From Bryobacter sp. (GTDB taxonomy: Bacteria > Acidobacteriota > Terriglobia > Bryobacterales > Bryobacteraceae), in the NCBI GenBank assembly GCA_022843625.1, contig JALHNH010000013.1, positions 1-64,000 of the forward strand: a stretch of 64,000 nucleotides of DNA, in the 5' to 3' direction. Made by a program: the position numbers and the translations under genes. The notes under the pieces are model-generated. The model had not been told where the DNA came from. It made no database searches and saw nothing but the letters and a program-made list of their open reading frames with translations. Shown here piece by piece: positions 44,649 through 53,538 of this stretch. Every line of letters starts with the position of its first letter. Positions within the stretch are counted from its first letter, which is position 1.

Positions 44649-46626
44649 CGAATCCTGGTCGCCCGCAAAAGGATCATTGATTTCCGCGGTTTTGGCCTTT
44701 CTCCTTTTGGCGATACTCGAATGGCATTCTCCACAATATTTTCTCCAGAATGACAATCTGGATTATTATTTTCCTGTCTTTAGCTACAACTTAAATGCTC
44801 TGGAGCAAGGGAGTCTCGCTGAATACGAGTTTTTCCAATTCACCGGAATTCCTCATCTTTCCTGCGGTCAGAGTGCGGTTCTTTATCCACCGGCAACGCT
44901 TTCGGTATGGCTCAGCAAACAATTGTCCGGACGCATTGATTATGCGATTGATCTTTATGCCGCAATGCACGTTCTCTTCGGTGCAGTCCTCTCTTACCTG
45001 CTACTGATCGAGGCCCGGTTGCGCCCTGGCTTTGCTCTCTGGGGAGCGCTCAGCTGGATCTTCTGTCCATTCGTAATGATCATCGGCAGAACCTGGATTC
45101 CTGTCGTTGTCTGGGCCGCCTGGTTTCCGGCCATCCTGTATTTGGTTCTCAGATTTGTCAGGGCCCCTCACCTGCGCAGCATGACTTTACTAGCTTTGGC
45201 TCGAACTGCCCTTTGCTTCTCCGGGCATTCGCAATTTACCATGTTGACGTTCATTTTTGAGGTTCTTGCAGTATCGTCTGCTCTAGGGCTTGTTCGGCCC
45301 AAACTCAATTGGCGTCTGGCCACTCTGTATATTTCTGGGTGGGTTTTGACCGGCCTTCTTGCTTCGCCGTTTCTTTTGCCCGTCTCCTATCAAGTTGAGC
45401 TCTCGCAATTGAGGGCGGAGCCTTTGACACTAGAACAGATGGCAAGTTTAGGTATGAATGTCGGCAGTTTTATTTGGGGACATCTGTTGCCCTTCTACAC
45501 GATTGGAGTACCTGGAGGAGCGGCGATGGAGCAGACTCTGCTGTATCTATCGCACATCTCCTGGCCCGCCTTAGCCGGTGTATTTCTTGGGCTATGGCAG
45601 ATGACCTTCAACCATGGCAACAGACGCCTGATCCTGGCCTTTTGCTTCATGATGGCTGCATTTTCATATGCCTGGTCGGCAAATCTTTTCCTGGATATTT
45701 TTGCAAGTTTACCTGTCTTGAACCGTTTTCGCTGGTCGTTCAAACTCCAGTTTTTTACATCATTTTTTATGATTGCGATTGCCGCCCTGGTGTTTTCGAA
45801 TCTGGCGAATACCCGATGGCGCCGGTTCATCTATGTGGCAACCTTTGCTAATTTTCTTTGGTTTTACCTCTATCTTCCGGCTCGTTCCTGGGGGCTTCAT
45901 CCTCCACCCGCGATCGTCAATCCCTACCCACAGATCGACACTAATTATCGAACCATGACGCTTGGCTACCCCGTATTGAACGCGCCAGCTTTGCCTGGAT
46001 TAGGGTATGGCTATTCGCTACTTTTGCAATTGCCTCATTTGTCCGGGTACGAACCCCTGGCTTCCAAAGACCGGTTTGCCATTGCGAGAAATGAAGCTCA
46101 CCTTGGTTCGTTCAACGCTCTTCCGGGTAAAAGCGATTGGGAACACTTCGAGAAATGGGCTGTGCGTTTTTTTGTTGTGACTGAACTGCGCAAAGACATC
46201 CAGGCTGCCTTGCATGAGCGTGGATTTCATGAGCTGGCCCGATCTCAAGGATCAATTCTTTTCGATAACCCTACGGCCCGGCCGCTGGGCACCTTGCAAC
46301 TGCAGGGACAATCGCCCCAAAGGATTCCAGTAAGGATTCAGGCCAACCGGTTACAGCTCGAAAGCTCAGAAGGCTTGCTCAGCCTTGCCTTCGTTCAGGA
46401 TCCTTTTCATCGCGTAACCATCGACGGAACCTCGGCGGAGTTTGTCTCAAAACCAGGATTTCCAATGGAACTGAAAATTCCTTCAGGGCAACAACACCAG
46501 ATCCAGATTGAGTATTCGAATCCCCTGTTTAGAAAAGGTTTAGTCTGGGCGATCGTGGGTTCACTGAGTCTTTTCTTGCTGTTGTGGTGGCTGAAACTCA
46601 AAGATGCGGAACCCCTCGAGTTCTGA
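44593..46626 (+). CDS. YfhO-like polytopic membrane protein
   Basis: A 677-residue membrane protein with about twelve hydrophobic segments and a C-terminal soluble beta-rich domain of about 130 residues before a last helix (LVWAIVGSLSLFLLLWWL). The region NDNLDYYFPVFSYNLNALEQ, then GQSAVLYPPATL, resembles the YfhO/GT-C-like group, thought to glycosylate envelope polymers using lipid-linked sugars. The start is uncertain: ATGs at 44593 and 44620 are both possible, inside the end of the GT2 gene. It probably uses the product of that gene. Confidence 0.7.
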   Translation: MSARAIVDLMRSRFSRLNSESWSPAKGSLISAVLAFLLLAILEWHSPQYFLQNDNLDYYFPVFSYNLNALEQGSLAEYEFFQFTGIPHLSCGQSAVLYPPATLSVWLSKQLSGRIDYAIDLYAAMHVLFGAVLSYLLLIEARLRPGFALWGALSWIFCPFVMIIGRTWIPVVVWAAWFPAILYLVLRFVRAPHLRSMTLLALARTALCFSGHSQFTMLTFIFEVLAVSSALGLVRPKLNWRLATLYISGWVLTGLLASPFLLPVSYQVELSQLRAEPLTLEQMASLGMNVGSFIWGHLLPFYTIGVPGGAAMEQTLLYLSHISWPALAGVFLGLWQMTFNHGNRRLILAFCFMMAAFSYAWSANLFLDIFASLPVLNRFRWSFKLQFFTSFFMIAIAALVFSNLANTRWRRFIYVATFANFLWFYLYLPARSWGLHPPPAIVNPYPQIDTNYRTMTLGYPVLNAPALPGLGYGYSLLLQLPHLSGYEPLASKDRFAIARNEAHLGSFNALPGKSDWEHFEKWAVRFFVVTELRKDIQAALHERGFHELARSQGSILFDNPTARPLGTLQLQGQSPQRIPVRIQANRLQLESSEGLLSLAFVQDPFHRVTIDGTSAEFVSKPGFPMELKIPSGQQHQIQIEYSNPLFRKGLVWAIVGSLSLFLLLWWLKLKDAEPLEF

Positions 46627-48129
46627 TTTGTACCTCAACTTAAATTCTGAGGGATTGCCCTGGCTTGCCTTTGAAACCAGATCAGCAACGAAGCGGGATT
46701 GCATGAACCAACTCCATGGAACCTCTACGATGAAGCGAACCTGATTCTGACGGAGAGTTTTCTCGAACTCATCCGGCGTGCCCAACACTTGCTCTTTGTC
46801 CAGATACCAGGAAAGACTTACGTTTTGATAAGAGCCTCGAATCGCTTTGCGGTTGCTGAAAAGATAAATAGTCGGGTCCAAATTCGATTGCACTATGGCT
46901 GAAGGTAAGGTATTTACCTTTAACCAATCCATTTGGCGAGTGAATTCCCGCCACTCGTGCTTCCCCGCCGGTGCTGGAGACCAGAAACCAGACTCGAGCG
47001 CTGCTTCTGAAAAAGTGTGTGAGGCCCAGACTCCTTGCCCGAAAAGGAGCCAGCAGCAAGGCAACAAGATCTTCTTGCCCATGCCTGGAACTCCACACCA
47101 AACTGCCCAAACCAGCAGTGGCATTAAAGGGACCATGAATCTCAAGGGGGGCCAGACCCACATCAGAATTACACTGAGGGAAAAAATCAGGAATGCCTTT
47201 ACGATGAAGGGCAATTCTTTGCCGATGAATGCTCGCAAGATCAAGGGAAGACAGATAAATCCTGGCAGTGCGCCCCAGCTCAGATCAAAAAACGATTGGA
47301 CACTCAGGGGAAGCGCGAGTAAATTCAACATTGCGATTCGGAGTTTTTCATTCCATCCAAAGCTCATCACAATGTTGTAGGCGCTATAGTAATTTTCCTG
47401 TGAAAGGTAGGGGTCGGGCGCGTTGACGTGCAATGCCTGCCAGAAAATCCATGGCAAAGCCAGGCTGCCTGCCACTGCTGCGAAAATCGACGCCTCCTTC
47501 CATTTCTTTTGCCAGGCAAAAGCGACAAGGGCGGAAAGGATCAGGCAGAATCCAATAGTTCTTGTGTGGTAAGCCGCCGCCGCAAAAATTGCCGAGAGAA
47601 TCAAGGCAGATTTTGACCCGCTATCGCTTGTCTTAGTCCAGAACAAAATTGCCGCCGTTGCCAGTGCCGCAAACAGGGTCTCGCTGAGGACTGTGGTGCT
47701 GAAAAACACAACCTGAGGGCTGGATGCAGTCAGCGCGATCGCTGTTGCTGCCAGAATACGGCTGCCGGATAGCCGGTTGATGAGGCGGTAGCTTAGATAC
47801 AACCAAACTAGAGTTGCAGCAAAGGGTAGGAGCTTAAAGTAAATTACGTTCGACGGAAAGTCGGGTGCCAACTTCCAGACAATAGCCAAAAGGGCGGGGA
47901 ATAGTATGGGGTATTTGGTCTGAGCTATGGGTTCAGGGATACTTTCGATCCAGTAGCCGCGCCCTTCGGCTAGTGTTCTGGCCGTGATTAAGTAGATGCT
48001 GTCGTCATGATAGACCCCGGTTGCCGGAGTGTGAAGTGCAGTCCAATACGAGGGGGCAAGCAATGCGGCAGCCAAAAGCAACAGAATCAAAGCTCCATTT
48101 TGCTTTAGATTTGCTTGGTAAGAGGACAT
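46561..48129 (-). CDS. GT39-like polytopic membrane glycosyltransferase
   Basis: A 522-residue membrane protein with eleven or so hydrophobic segments. The first periplasmic loop has YHDDSIYLITARTLAEGRGY, the acidic signature of ArnT/PMT-like enzymes, followed by AQTKYPILFPALLA. The C-terminal domain has VRFIVEVPWSWF. The ATG at 48129 is preferred over the frame's upstream extension to 48237 because it puts the first helix at the N terminus. Its last 66 bp overlap the YfhO-like gene tail-to-tail, an unusually long convergent overlap. Confidence 0.75.
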   Translation of the reverse strand: MSSYQANLKQNGALILLLLAAALLAPSYWTALHTPATGVYHDDSIYLITARTLAEGRGYWIESIPEPIAQTKYPILFPALLAIVWKLAPDFPSNVIYFKLLPFAATLVWLYLSYRLINRLSGSRILAATAIALTASSPQVVFFSTTVLSETLFAALATAAILFWTKTSDSGSKSALILSAIFAAAAYHTRTIGFCLILSALVAFAWQKKWKEASIFAAVAGSLALPWIFWQALHVNAPDPYLSQENYYSAYNIVMSFGWNEKLRIAMLNLLALPLSVQSFFDLSWGALPGFICLPLILRAFIGKELPFIVKAFLIFSLSVILMWVWPPLRFMVPLMPLLVWAVWCGVPGMGKKILLPCCWLLFGQGVWASHTFSEAALESGFWSPAPAGKHEWREFTRQMDWLKVNTLPSAIVQSNLDPTIYLFSNRKAIRGSYQNVSLSWYLDKEQVLGTPDEFEKTLRQNQVRFIVEVPWSWFMQSRFVADLVSKASQGNPSEFKLRYKSELEGFRIFEFQPPQQQEKTQ

Positions 48130-48183
48130 AGTTCTTTCAAGTCTAATGTGCCCGGCGCTCACCTTTCCCGAACAAGATGGATC

Positions 48184-49167
48184 ATGATAGAGAAAGTGCC
48201 ATTTGGGGTAGATCTCAAACTCGACAGGAAAGCCCAAATCACTTTGGCGATCGCCATGGTGATTGCAGTGGTGCTTCTCTATTTTTCTTTGCGCGGAATC
48301 GACATGGCAGAGCTGGGCGCAAAGCTTCGCAACGCAAAACCTGAGCCGCTCGGGGTTGCCTTGCTCTTATCCTGCATCACATTATGGTTAAGAAGTCTTC
48401 GCTGGCGCGTTCTGTTGAATACGAGCGAAATTTTGCCGCTCTCCACTGTTTTCTGGGCCAACGCTTTGGGATATCTCGGGAACAACGTTTTGCCCGCCAG
48501 AATGGGTGAATTCATGAGAGTGGAGGCGCTCAAGCGGCGTCATGACATTTCTCGTAGCTATCTGCTTGCGACTGCACTGATTGAACGGGTTATGGACGCG
48601 GGTGTTCTTGTCCTTTTCACTAGCGCAGCCTTGCTTACCATTCCTGGCCTGCCCGACTGGCTGCACCGCGCCAGCAAGACCTTTAGCATCTTGAGTGGTT
48701 TGGGCATACTGACACTCTTCCTGCTGCCGCACGGGCAAAAGCAGGTGGAGCAACTACTGACCAAAATCCCAAAGATCTCGGGAGTGGCTTCACGCTTTCT
48801 GGACGGCTTGCGTTGCCTGCACAGTTGGAGCCGGTCACTGGGTTTTCTGTTGCTAACGCTCGTTATTTGGCCCATCGATTCTTACATCGGTGTGCTCGTG
48901 GCCGATTCGATTGGGCTCGAACTGCAATTTCAGACTTCGATGGTGGTGCTGGCAGCATTAGGCTTGTCGAGCGCAATTCCTTCGACCCCTGGCTATGTGG
49001 GAGTATTTCAGTTTGTTGCAGTTAATGTGATGCGTCCCTTTGGAATTGCCAGTTCTCCGGCTATCGCCTGGATCCTGATCTACCAGGCCATCAATTATGT
49101 TGTTCAAACCACCTTTGGGCTCATTGGTTTTGGTGTGCTCTCAAAAGCTCACGCTCAGAAGAGTTGA
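48184..49167 (+). CDS. AglD/UPF0104-type flippase-like membrane protein
   Basis: A 327-residue membrane protein with about eight helices, of the lysylphosphatidylglycerol synthase transmembrane (UPF0104) family. Family blocks are LWLRSLRWRVLL (with conserved WR), NALGYLGNNVLPARMGEFMR and SAIPSTPGYVGVFQF. Members translocate lipids or lipid-linked sugars. It is divergent from the GT39-like gene over 54 bp and ends in a 13-bp tail-to-tail overlap with the TPR gene. Confidence 0.88.
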   Translation: MIEKVPFGVDLKLDRKAQITLAIAMVIAVVLLYFSLRGIDMAELGAKLRNAKPEPLGVALLLSCITLWLRSLRWRVLLNTSEILPLSTVFWANALGYLGNNVLPARMGEFMRVEALKRRHDISRSYLLATALIERVMDAGVLVLFTSAALLTIPGLPDWLHRASKTFSILSGLGILTLFLLPHGQKQVEQLLTKIPKISGVASRFLDGLRCLHSWSRSLGFLLLTLVIWPIDSYIGVLVADSIGLELQFQTSMVVLAALGLSSAIPSTPGYVGVFQFVAVNVMRPFGIASSPAIAWILIYQAINYVVQTTFGLIGFGVLSKAHAQKS

Positions 49168-50780
49168 GCCAGCGTCATCGGCTGATCGGCTTTGGCCCAT
49201 GCGATTTTGTAGAGGCTTTCCACCATCGATGCCGCCTCCAGCTTGTTCTGGGCTTTCAACGATTCATAAAGCCCGTAGAGCGCCCGCCCACTGCGGCGAT
49301 TGTTCAATAGTTCTGCCCGGAAAACTTCTTCAGCTTCTGAGTACTTGCCCGTTTCAATCAAAAGTGCGCCCAAAGATTCGCGAGTCGGCGGGTAATACCA
49401 GCCGGCAGGCTCATCGTAGTTCAGGGCATCTTCGGCCGCTACCGCCTTGCGCATCCATTCGATGGCTGCCATTTTGTTGCCTGAGGCCGAGGCAATTCTT
49501 GCAGCCAAAGCAAGCTCTGCGATTTGCATAACAGCCTTTTCCTGGTTTAACCCGAAGCCACGGTCTGGCGAAAGCGCTTCAATGGCTTTGGCAAAACGGG
49601 TCTGCGAGAGCCGTGCCTCCTTCAGATCGCCCCTGGCGGCCTGGGCCATCCCTCGGGCGAAGTGCCAGACGTTATTCACAGTCAGGCTGAAGCTGGCCGG
49701 TTCGGGGCTTGCGAGAATCCTATCCCACTGCTGAAAGCGAACGTCCGTAAAGAGTGGCATCGAAAGAGACGCCTCAAACATTGGCTCCATGCGGGCAACG
49801 GGCTCGAGTTCCCGGGCGGCTTCAACGATCGCTGCACGGGCTTCCTCGTAGCGTCCCATCATGGTTAGAGCTGAACTGAGAAAGTGAAGGTTGTGGTACC
49901 AGTAAGGCGTATAAAAGGTAGGGCCTCCCACGGTTTCAAAGTAGGTTTTATCGAGGGCTGCCGCTTTCAGATTCAAGGCTGCCGATTTTTCATAGTCTCC
50001 CGTGCGGGTGTAGATGTGCGCCGGCATGTGCACCAGATGCCCGCTGGCGGGTGCAAGGCTGGCGAGGATCGCAGCACTCGGCAGGGCCCGCTCAGGTGTA
50101 GGTGATGCCTCCACTGCGTGAATATACATGTGATTGGCACCCATGTGGAGCGGGTCCCGCTGCAGCACGGCTTCCAGTTTTTCGACGATTTCAAGTGTGT
50201 AGGTGTTTGGCTTCCCATCCTTGGCCCAAAGCTTCCAGGGAGTAAGATTCATCAGCGCATCGGCGCTCAGCGTCATCGCATCGAGATCGTCGGGAAAGTC
50301 TTTTGACACTTGTCGCATTGCGAATGCGAATGCCTTGTCCAGTTCGGAACGGTCGCTGGGGTTCTCTTTCGCATATCGTTTCGCCAGTGCCTGGATATAG
50401 GCAGTCTCACGAGGGCTTGCCTTCAATGCCAGTGCCTTTTGAGCCGCCTCATAAGCAGGCTTGGCATTCTCGGGCATCAAAGGCGAGTTGATATTGTTGC
50501 CCAGTGCAAATGCCAGTCCCCACCAGCACATGGCACAAGCAGCGTCGAGCTCCGTAGCTTTGCGAAACGAAGCCGCGGACTCGGGATGATTAAAGGCATA
50601 GACCAGGCGAAGCCCCTGGTTGGCCCACTTCCGGGCTTCCTCACTCGTGCTGGAAATCTGAAATCGCAGCTCTCCATAACCCGGCCAGAAGCGGGGCACG
50701 ATCTTGCCCGGGTTTGGACTGGCATGTTGAGCCAGGCAAAGCGCAGCAAGGCTTAAGAACGAACATAAAAGCTGTTTCAT
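49155..50780 (-). CDS. Secreted tetratricopeptide-repeat protein
   Basis: A 541-residue protein with a signal peptide (LLCSFLSLAALCLAQ). A stretch of TPR-like helices begins with WANQGLRLVYAFNHPESAASFRKA and AACAMCWWGLAFALG, and continues with repeats such as YEEARAAIVEAARELEP and YSEAEEVFRAELL. The AMCWWGLAFALGNNIN block occurs in a widespread group of secreted TPR proteins of unknown function, some with copper or cytochrome genes. It lies 38 bp after the Gfo/Idh/MocA gene on the same strand. The upstream open-frame extension to 50885 overlaps that gene and is not used. Confidence 0.8.
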   Translation of the reverse strand: MKQLLCSFLSLAALCLAQHASPNPGKIVPRFWPGYGELRFQISSTSEEARKWANQGLRLVYAFNHPESAASFRKATELDAACAMCWWGLAFALGNNINSPLMPENAKPAYEAAQKALALKASPRETAYIQALAKRYAKENPSDRSELDKAFAFAMRQVSKDFPDDLDAMTLSADALMNLTPWKLWAKDGKPNTYTLEIVEKLEAVLQRDPLHMGANHMYIHAVEASPTPERALPSAAILASLAPASGHLVHMPAHIYTRTGDYEKSAALNLKAAALDKTYFETVGGPTFYTPYWYHNLHFLSSALTMMGRYEEARAAIVEAARELEPVARMEPMFEASLSMPLFTDVRFQQWDRILASPEPASFSLTVNNVWHFARGMAQAARGDLKEARLSQTRFAKAIEALSPDRGFGLNQEKAVMQIAELALAARIASASGNKMAAIEWMRKAVAAEDALNYDEPAGWYYPPTRESLGALLIETGKYSEAEEVFRAELLNNRRSGRALYGLYESLKAQNKLEAASMVESLYKIAWAKADQPMTLAQLF

Positions 50781-50818
50781 CACTACCAGACTACGCGGAT
50801 TCGCGCGCCTGTTGCAGC

Positions 50819-52069
50819 TCAAACGCGAAGCATCTTTACTGGATCCCATCCGTAGGCGATGCCCGACTCGGTACTTTGATTGCAAAGCAGCGCTGGGGCT
50901 GCAGCGCGGAAGCCAAAGGTGCCATCCTCCACAGACGGGCCACCTCCCCGGATTGCTTTAGCGAATGCCTCGTGGTGCAACTGGTGCGCGTCGGCCCGAG
51001 GCGCAAAGCGGAATTCACTATCTGAAGTCACCGACGGAGGCTTCGGCGGATACTGCTTGCGGTATTGCTGGAGGAAAGCATCCTGATCCTTTTTCGCAAA
51101 GGTATTGATCGTGTAGCCCGGCTGCACGTCTCTTGGATGTTTTTCGAGGCGCAGGCTGGAGTAGCTGGTGGTGAGGATTCCTTCACTCCCATAAAACCGG
51201 AAGCCAAACGATTCCTGGCCGATGCCGCTGGCAAGGTTCACCCGCAGGCTCAGCGTAAAGGCGGGATGCGCGCGCGACTTCGGATAGTCGAGAATCGCCA
51301 GCATCACGTCTGGAGCGTCCCGGCCGTCCTTCCAGAATCGAACTCCGCCGCTAGCAAAGACTTTGGTGGGGCCGAGGCTACCGGTTACGGTGTGCAAGCC
51401 GCTTAACAGGTGAATAAACAAATCGCCAGCAACACCAGTACCGTAGTCGCCATAGTTGCGCCACCTGAAGAGCCGGATCGGATCAAAGGCGCGTTTCGGC
51501 GCATGCCCGATAAAGCGGTCCCAGTCGATATCGCGCTCGTTCGGATCGGCGGGCAGGGAATACTGCCAGGCTCCAAGAGCCGAGTTTCGATCCAGCCAAG
51601 CCTCAACCAGGTTTAATTCGCCGATTGCGCCCTGCTGGTAGAGCTCACGCGCTTTTACAAAAACATGAGAGCTCACATACTGGCTGCCTATCTGGAGGAT
51701 CTTGCCACTGGCTTTTTCGGCGGCGATCACCCCCGGCCCTTCTTCCACCTTTTGCACCATCGGTTTCTGGCAATAGACATGTTTGCCCGCCTGAAGAGCT
51801 TGGGTTGTAATGCGCGAGTGCCAATGGTCGGGCGTTGCGACGATTACGGCATCAATGTCTTTACGAGCTAAAATTTCGCGATAGTCTCGCGTCGTGAAGG
51901 TGCTGGCTCCATAGTTCTCTTTCATCCGGTCCAGCCGGCTTTGGTAGATATCGCAAGCCGCGATCAGTTTTGTGCCGGGCTGGGCGGTAGCATTGCGGGC
52001 ATCGCCCTGGCCCATTCCGCCAGAGCCGATGAGGGCGATTTGAACCTGGTCATTGGGTGCGTATGGCAT
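50819..52069 (-). CDS. Gfo/Idh/MocA-family oxidoreductase
   Basis: A 416-residue NAD(P)-binding oxidoreductase. The Rossmann start is IALIGSGGMGQGDA, followed by IDAVIVATPDHWHS and the catalytic-lysine block GKHVYCQKPMV. The second half is the substrate domain with a long WRNYGDYGTGVAGDLFIHLL segment typical of secreted or Tat-exported acidobacterial and planctomycete members. The visible N terminus has no signal. These enzymes oxidise or epimerise sugars and related polyols. A second member is encoded at 56384-57559. Confidence 0.9.
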   Translation of the reverse strand: MPYAPNDQVQIALIGSGGMGQGDARNATAQPGTKLIAACDIYQSRLDRMKENYGASTFTTRDYREILARKDIDAVIVATPDHWHSRITTQALQAGKHVYCQKPMVQKVEEGPGVIAAEKASGKILQIGSQYVSSHVFVKARELYQQGAIGELNLVEAWLDRNSALGAWQYSLPADPNERDIDWDRFIGHAPKRAFDPIRLFRWRNYGDYGTGVAGDLFIHLLSGLHTVTGSLGPTKVFASGGVRFWKDGRDAPDVMLAILDYPKSRAHPAFTLSLRVNLASGIGQESFGFRFYGSEGILTTSYSSLRLEKHPRDVQPGYTINTFAKKDQDAFLQQYRKQYPPKPPSVTSDSEFRFAPRADAHQLHHEAFAKAIRGGGPSVEDGTFGFRAAAPALLCNQSTESGIAYGWDPVKMLRV

Positions 52070-52159
52070 TTACTTGGCCTTTAGATCCTTTGAAATAGTC
52101 TGCCTGGAGCGGCTCATGGGGATATTCTTTCACAGGATCTGTTCGGCTATCCCGTGTGT

Positions 52160-52396
52160 ATGGCGACCTCGACTCTGATCAGTGCCGAAGAATTCGAACA
52201 GCTCTCGGTTGACCAGGCCTCGGAGACCTGAACTCGATCCCCTCTCCTTCGAAATATTCAAGGCGAGCTTCGATTGAATCAAAACACCTATGTTCATCAT
52301 TCCGATGCAAGCAAACGCTTTCAGCAGGGCGACAGACTTGCCCCCGCTTTGCTATCGGGTTGGTCGTGTCCTGTTGGCGATGTTTTTGCAATCTAG
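52160..52396 (+). pseudogene. Uma2-family (DUF820) endonuclease remnant
   Basis: The frame starts with ATSTLISAEEFEQLSVDQ, the usual Uma2 N terminus, then hits TGA at 52229. In the same frame it continues to a TAG at 52394 with a typical Uma2 ending (RFQQGDRLAPALLSGWSCPV then GDVFAI). Intact members have about 190 residues; here only about 78 codons remain, so the catalytic middle has been deleted. Uma2 proteins are PD-(D/E)XK nuclease-like and are often mobile or multicopy. The match rests on the two ends only. Confidence 0.5.
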
Positions 52397-52783
52397 TTCC
52401 AGCTAGGCTCGCTTTTTCCCGATCTTAATTCCCCAACTCAAGATATACCTGACTTCGTGATCCATGATTTTAAAGTTCTTTATGATGCCGAGCTAACTTC
52501 ACTGCGCCCCGTGATTGGTGTCATGAATCGACCCAAAAGACGGACAAGTGGTCCTGCCTGGCGAATTGTGAGCGTTCGCCGGCACGATTTTGGAGCCTCG
52601 CTTTGCAGCAGATCAGTTGAGCGAGCCGCATCGGTACTTTTGTTGCACCCACAACTGGTACTAAATCGCCGACTTTTCGTTACGAATCAATGAAGGTTGG
52701 TTTGCAATGGGGTGGCATATGCCATTTGCTAGTACTTTCAACAGTTTAGTTTAAACTTTCGAAGAGAAAATACCACTTTTTGC
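52397..52783. other. Intergenic stretch with no recognised gene
   Basis: About 390 bp between the Uma2 remnant and the promoter of the PEP-CTERM gene. I see a few short open frames without family features, AT-rich sequence towards the right end, and no RNA gene. It may be further scar sequence. Confidence 0.4.
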
Positions 52784-52813
52784 TTGACTAGAGACTAGTA
52801 CAATTCTTATACT
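52784..52813 (+). promoter_or_regulatory. Sigma70-type promoter of the PEP-CTERM gene
   Basis: TTGACT (52784-52789) and TATACT (52808-52813) are separated by 18 bp, within one base of the consensus at each hexamer, in an AT-rich setting. The predicted start is near 52820, giving a leader of about 60 nt with a GGGTA...TACCC hairpin (52825-52849) and a strong AGGAGG site. Confidence 0.65.
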
Positions 52814-52880
52814 TTCCTGTGTGAGGGTAGTAGGGAAGTCCCATTACCCTTCAAGAAATCCTTTAGGAGGGATATTTTTC

Positions 52881-53474
52881 ATGAAAAAAATTCTATTGAT
52901 TGCCGCCGCCACATTGGCAATGAGCATTTCATCTTTCGGTGCTTCATTCAGCACCGGCCTTATTTTTTGCGGAGGAGCACTCTACAATCAAGCAGCAGAA
53001 GTCGTGAATGGCTCGAACTCATTTGCTTGTTCCGGTTTCACGGTAGCTCCAGGCTTCCAGCTTGACAGCGTTATTTTGCGCTATGAATTGGACTACACCG
53101 CAACAAATGCTGGAGCCAACACGGTAACCGTTGAATTCAACCCGTCTCCGAACGCTACTTACAATCCCGACCCCACAGTTCTGGTTCAGGCCGGTAACGG
53201 TTCGAGCGGTGGTCCTCAAGTAGCCTTCGCCGCCGATATCGCTTCCTTGTTCCCGATCTCCGGTCCTTTCAACTATGTGGGTGCAAGCATCGTTTTGACC
53301 CCCTCAAACTTCTCGTTTGGATCCACCGGACTCGTCGGTGCTAGCGCCAACGTTTTCGTCACCTACACCTACTCGGACATTCCTTCCACCGAAGGCGTAC
53401 CCGAGCCCAGCACGGTCGCCCTCATCGGCGCAGGTTTGATTGGTGTAGCCGCCGCCGCTCGTCGTCGTCGCTAA
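52881..53474 (+). CDS. PEP-CTERM surface protein
   Basis: A 197-residue secreted protein with a signal peptide (KKILLIAAATLAMSISSFGA) and a C-terminal sorting signal: VPEPSTVALIGAGLIGVAA followed by RRRR. PEP-CTERM proteins are processed by an exosortase and often go to the cell surface or matrix; no exosortase is in this window. The body is threonine-, serine- and asparagine-rich and beta-like, with two cysteines near residues 31 and 50. It has its own promoter, a strong ribosome binding site (AGGAGG, 8 bp before ATG) and a strong terminator, so it is probably a single well-expressed transcript. Confidence 0.9.
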   Translation: MKKILLIAAATLAMSISSFGASFSTGLIFCGGALYNQAAEVVNGSNSFACSGFTVAPGFQLDSVILRYELDYTATNAGANTVTVEFNPSPNATYNPDPTVLVQAGNGSSGGPQVAFAADIASLFPISGPFNYVGASIVLTPSNFSFGSTGLVGASANVFVTYTYSDIPSTEGVPEPSTVALIGAGLIGVAAAARRRR

Positions 53475-53504
53475 TCTGTTTCGCCTTATCTTTCAAATTC
53501 CAAT

Positions 53505-53534
53505 GGGTCACGCTTCGGCGTGACCCCTTTTTTT
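53505..53534 (+). terminator. Rho-independent terminator after the PEP-CTERM gene
   Basis: GGGTCACGC and GCGTGACCC form a perfect 9-bp stem with a TTCG tetraloop, followed by a run of seven T. It lies 30 bp after the stop codon and 5 bp before the next start codon. Confidence 0.9.
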
Positions 53535-53538
53535 ATTC

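Noticed and set aside
52179-52391. Minus-strand open frame of 70 codons
   Set aside because: It is antisense to the Uma2 remnant and shows no known features.
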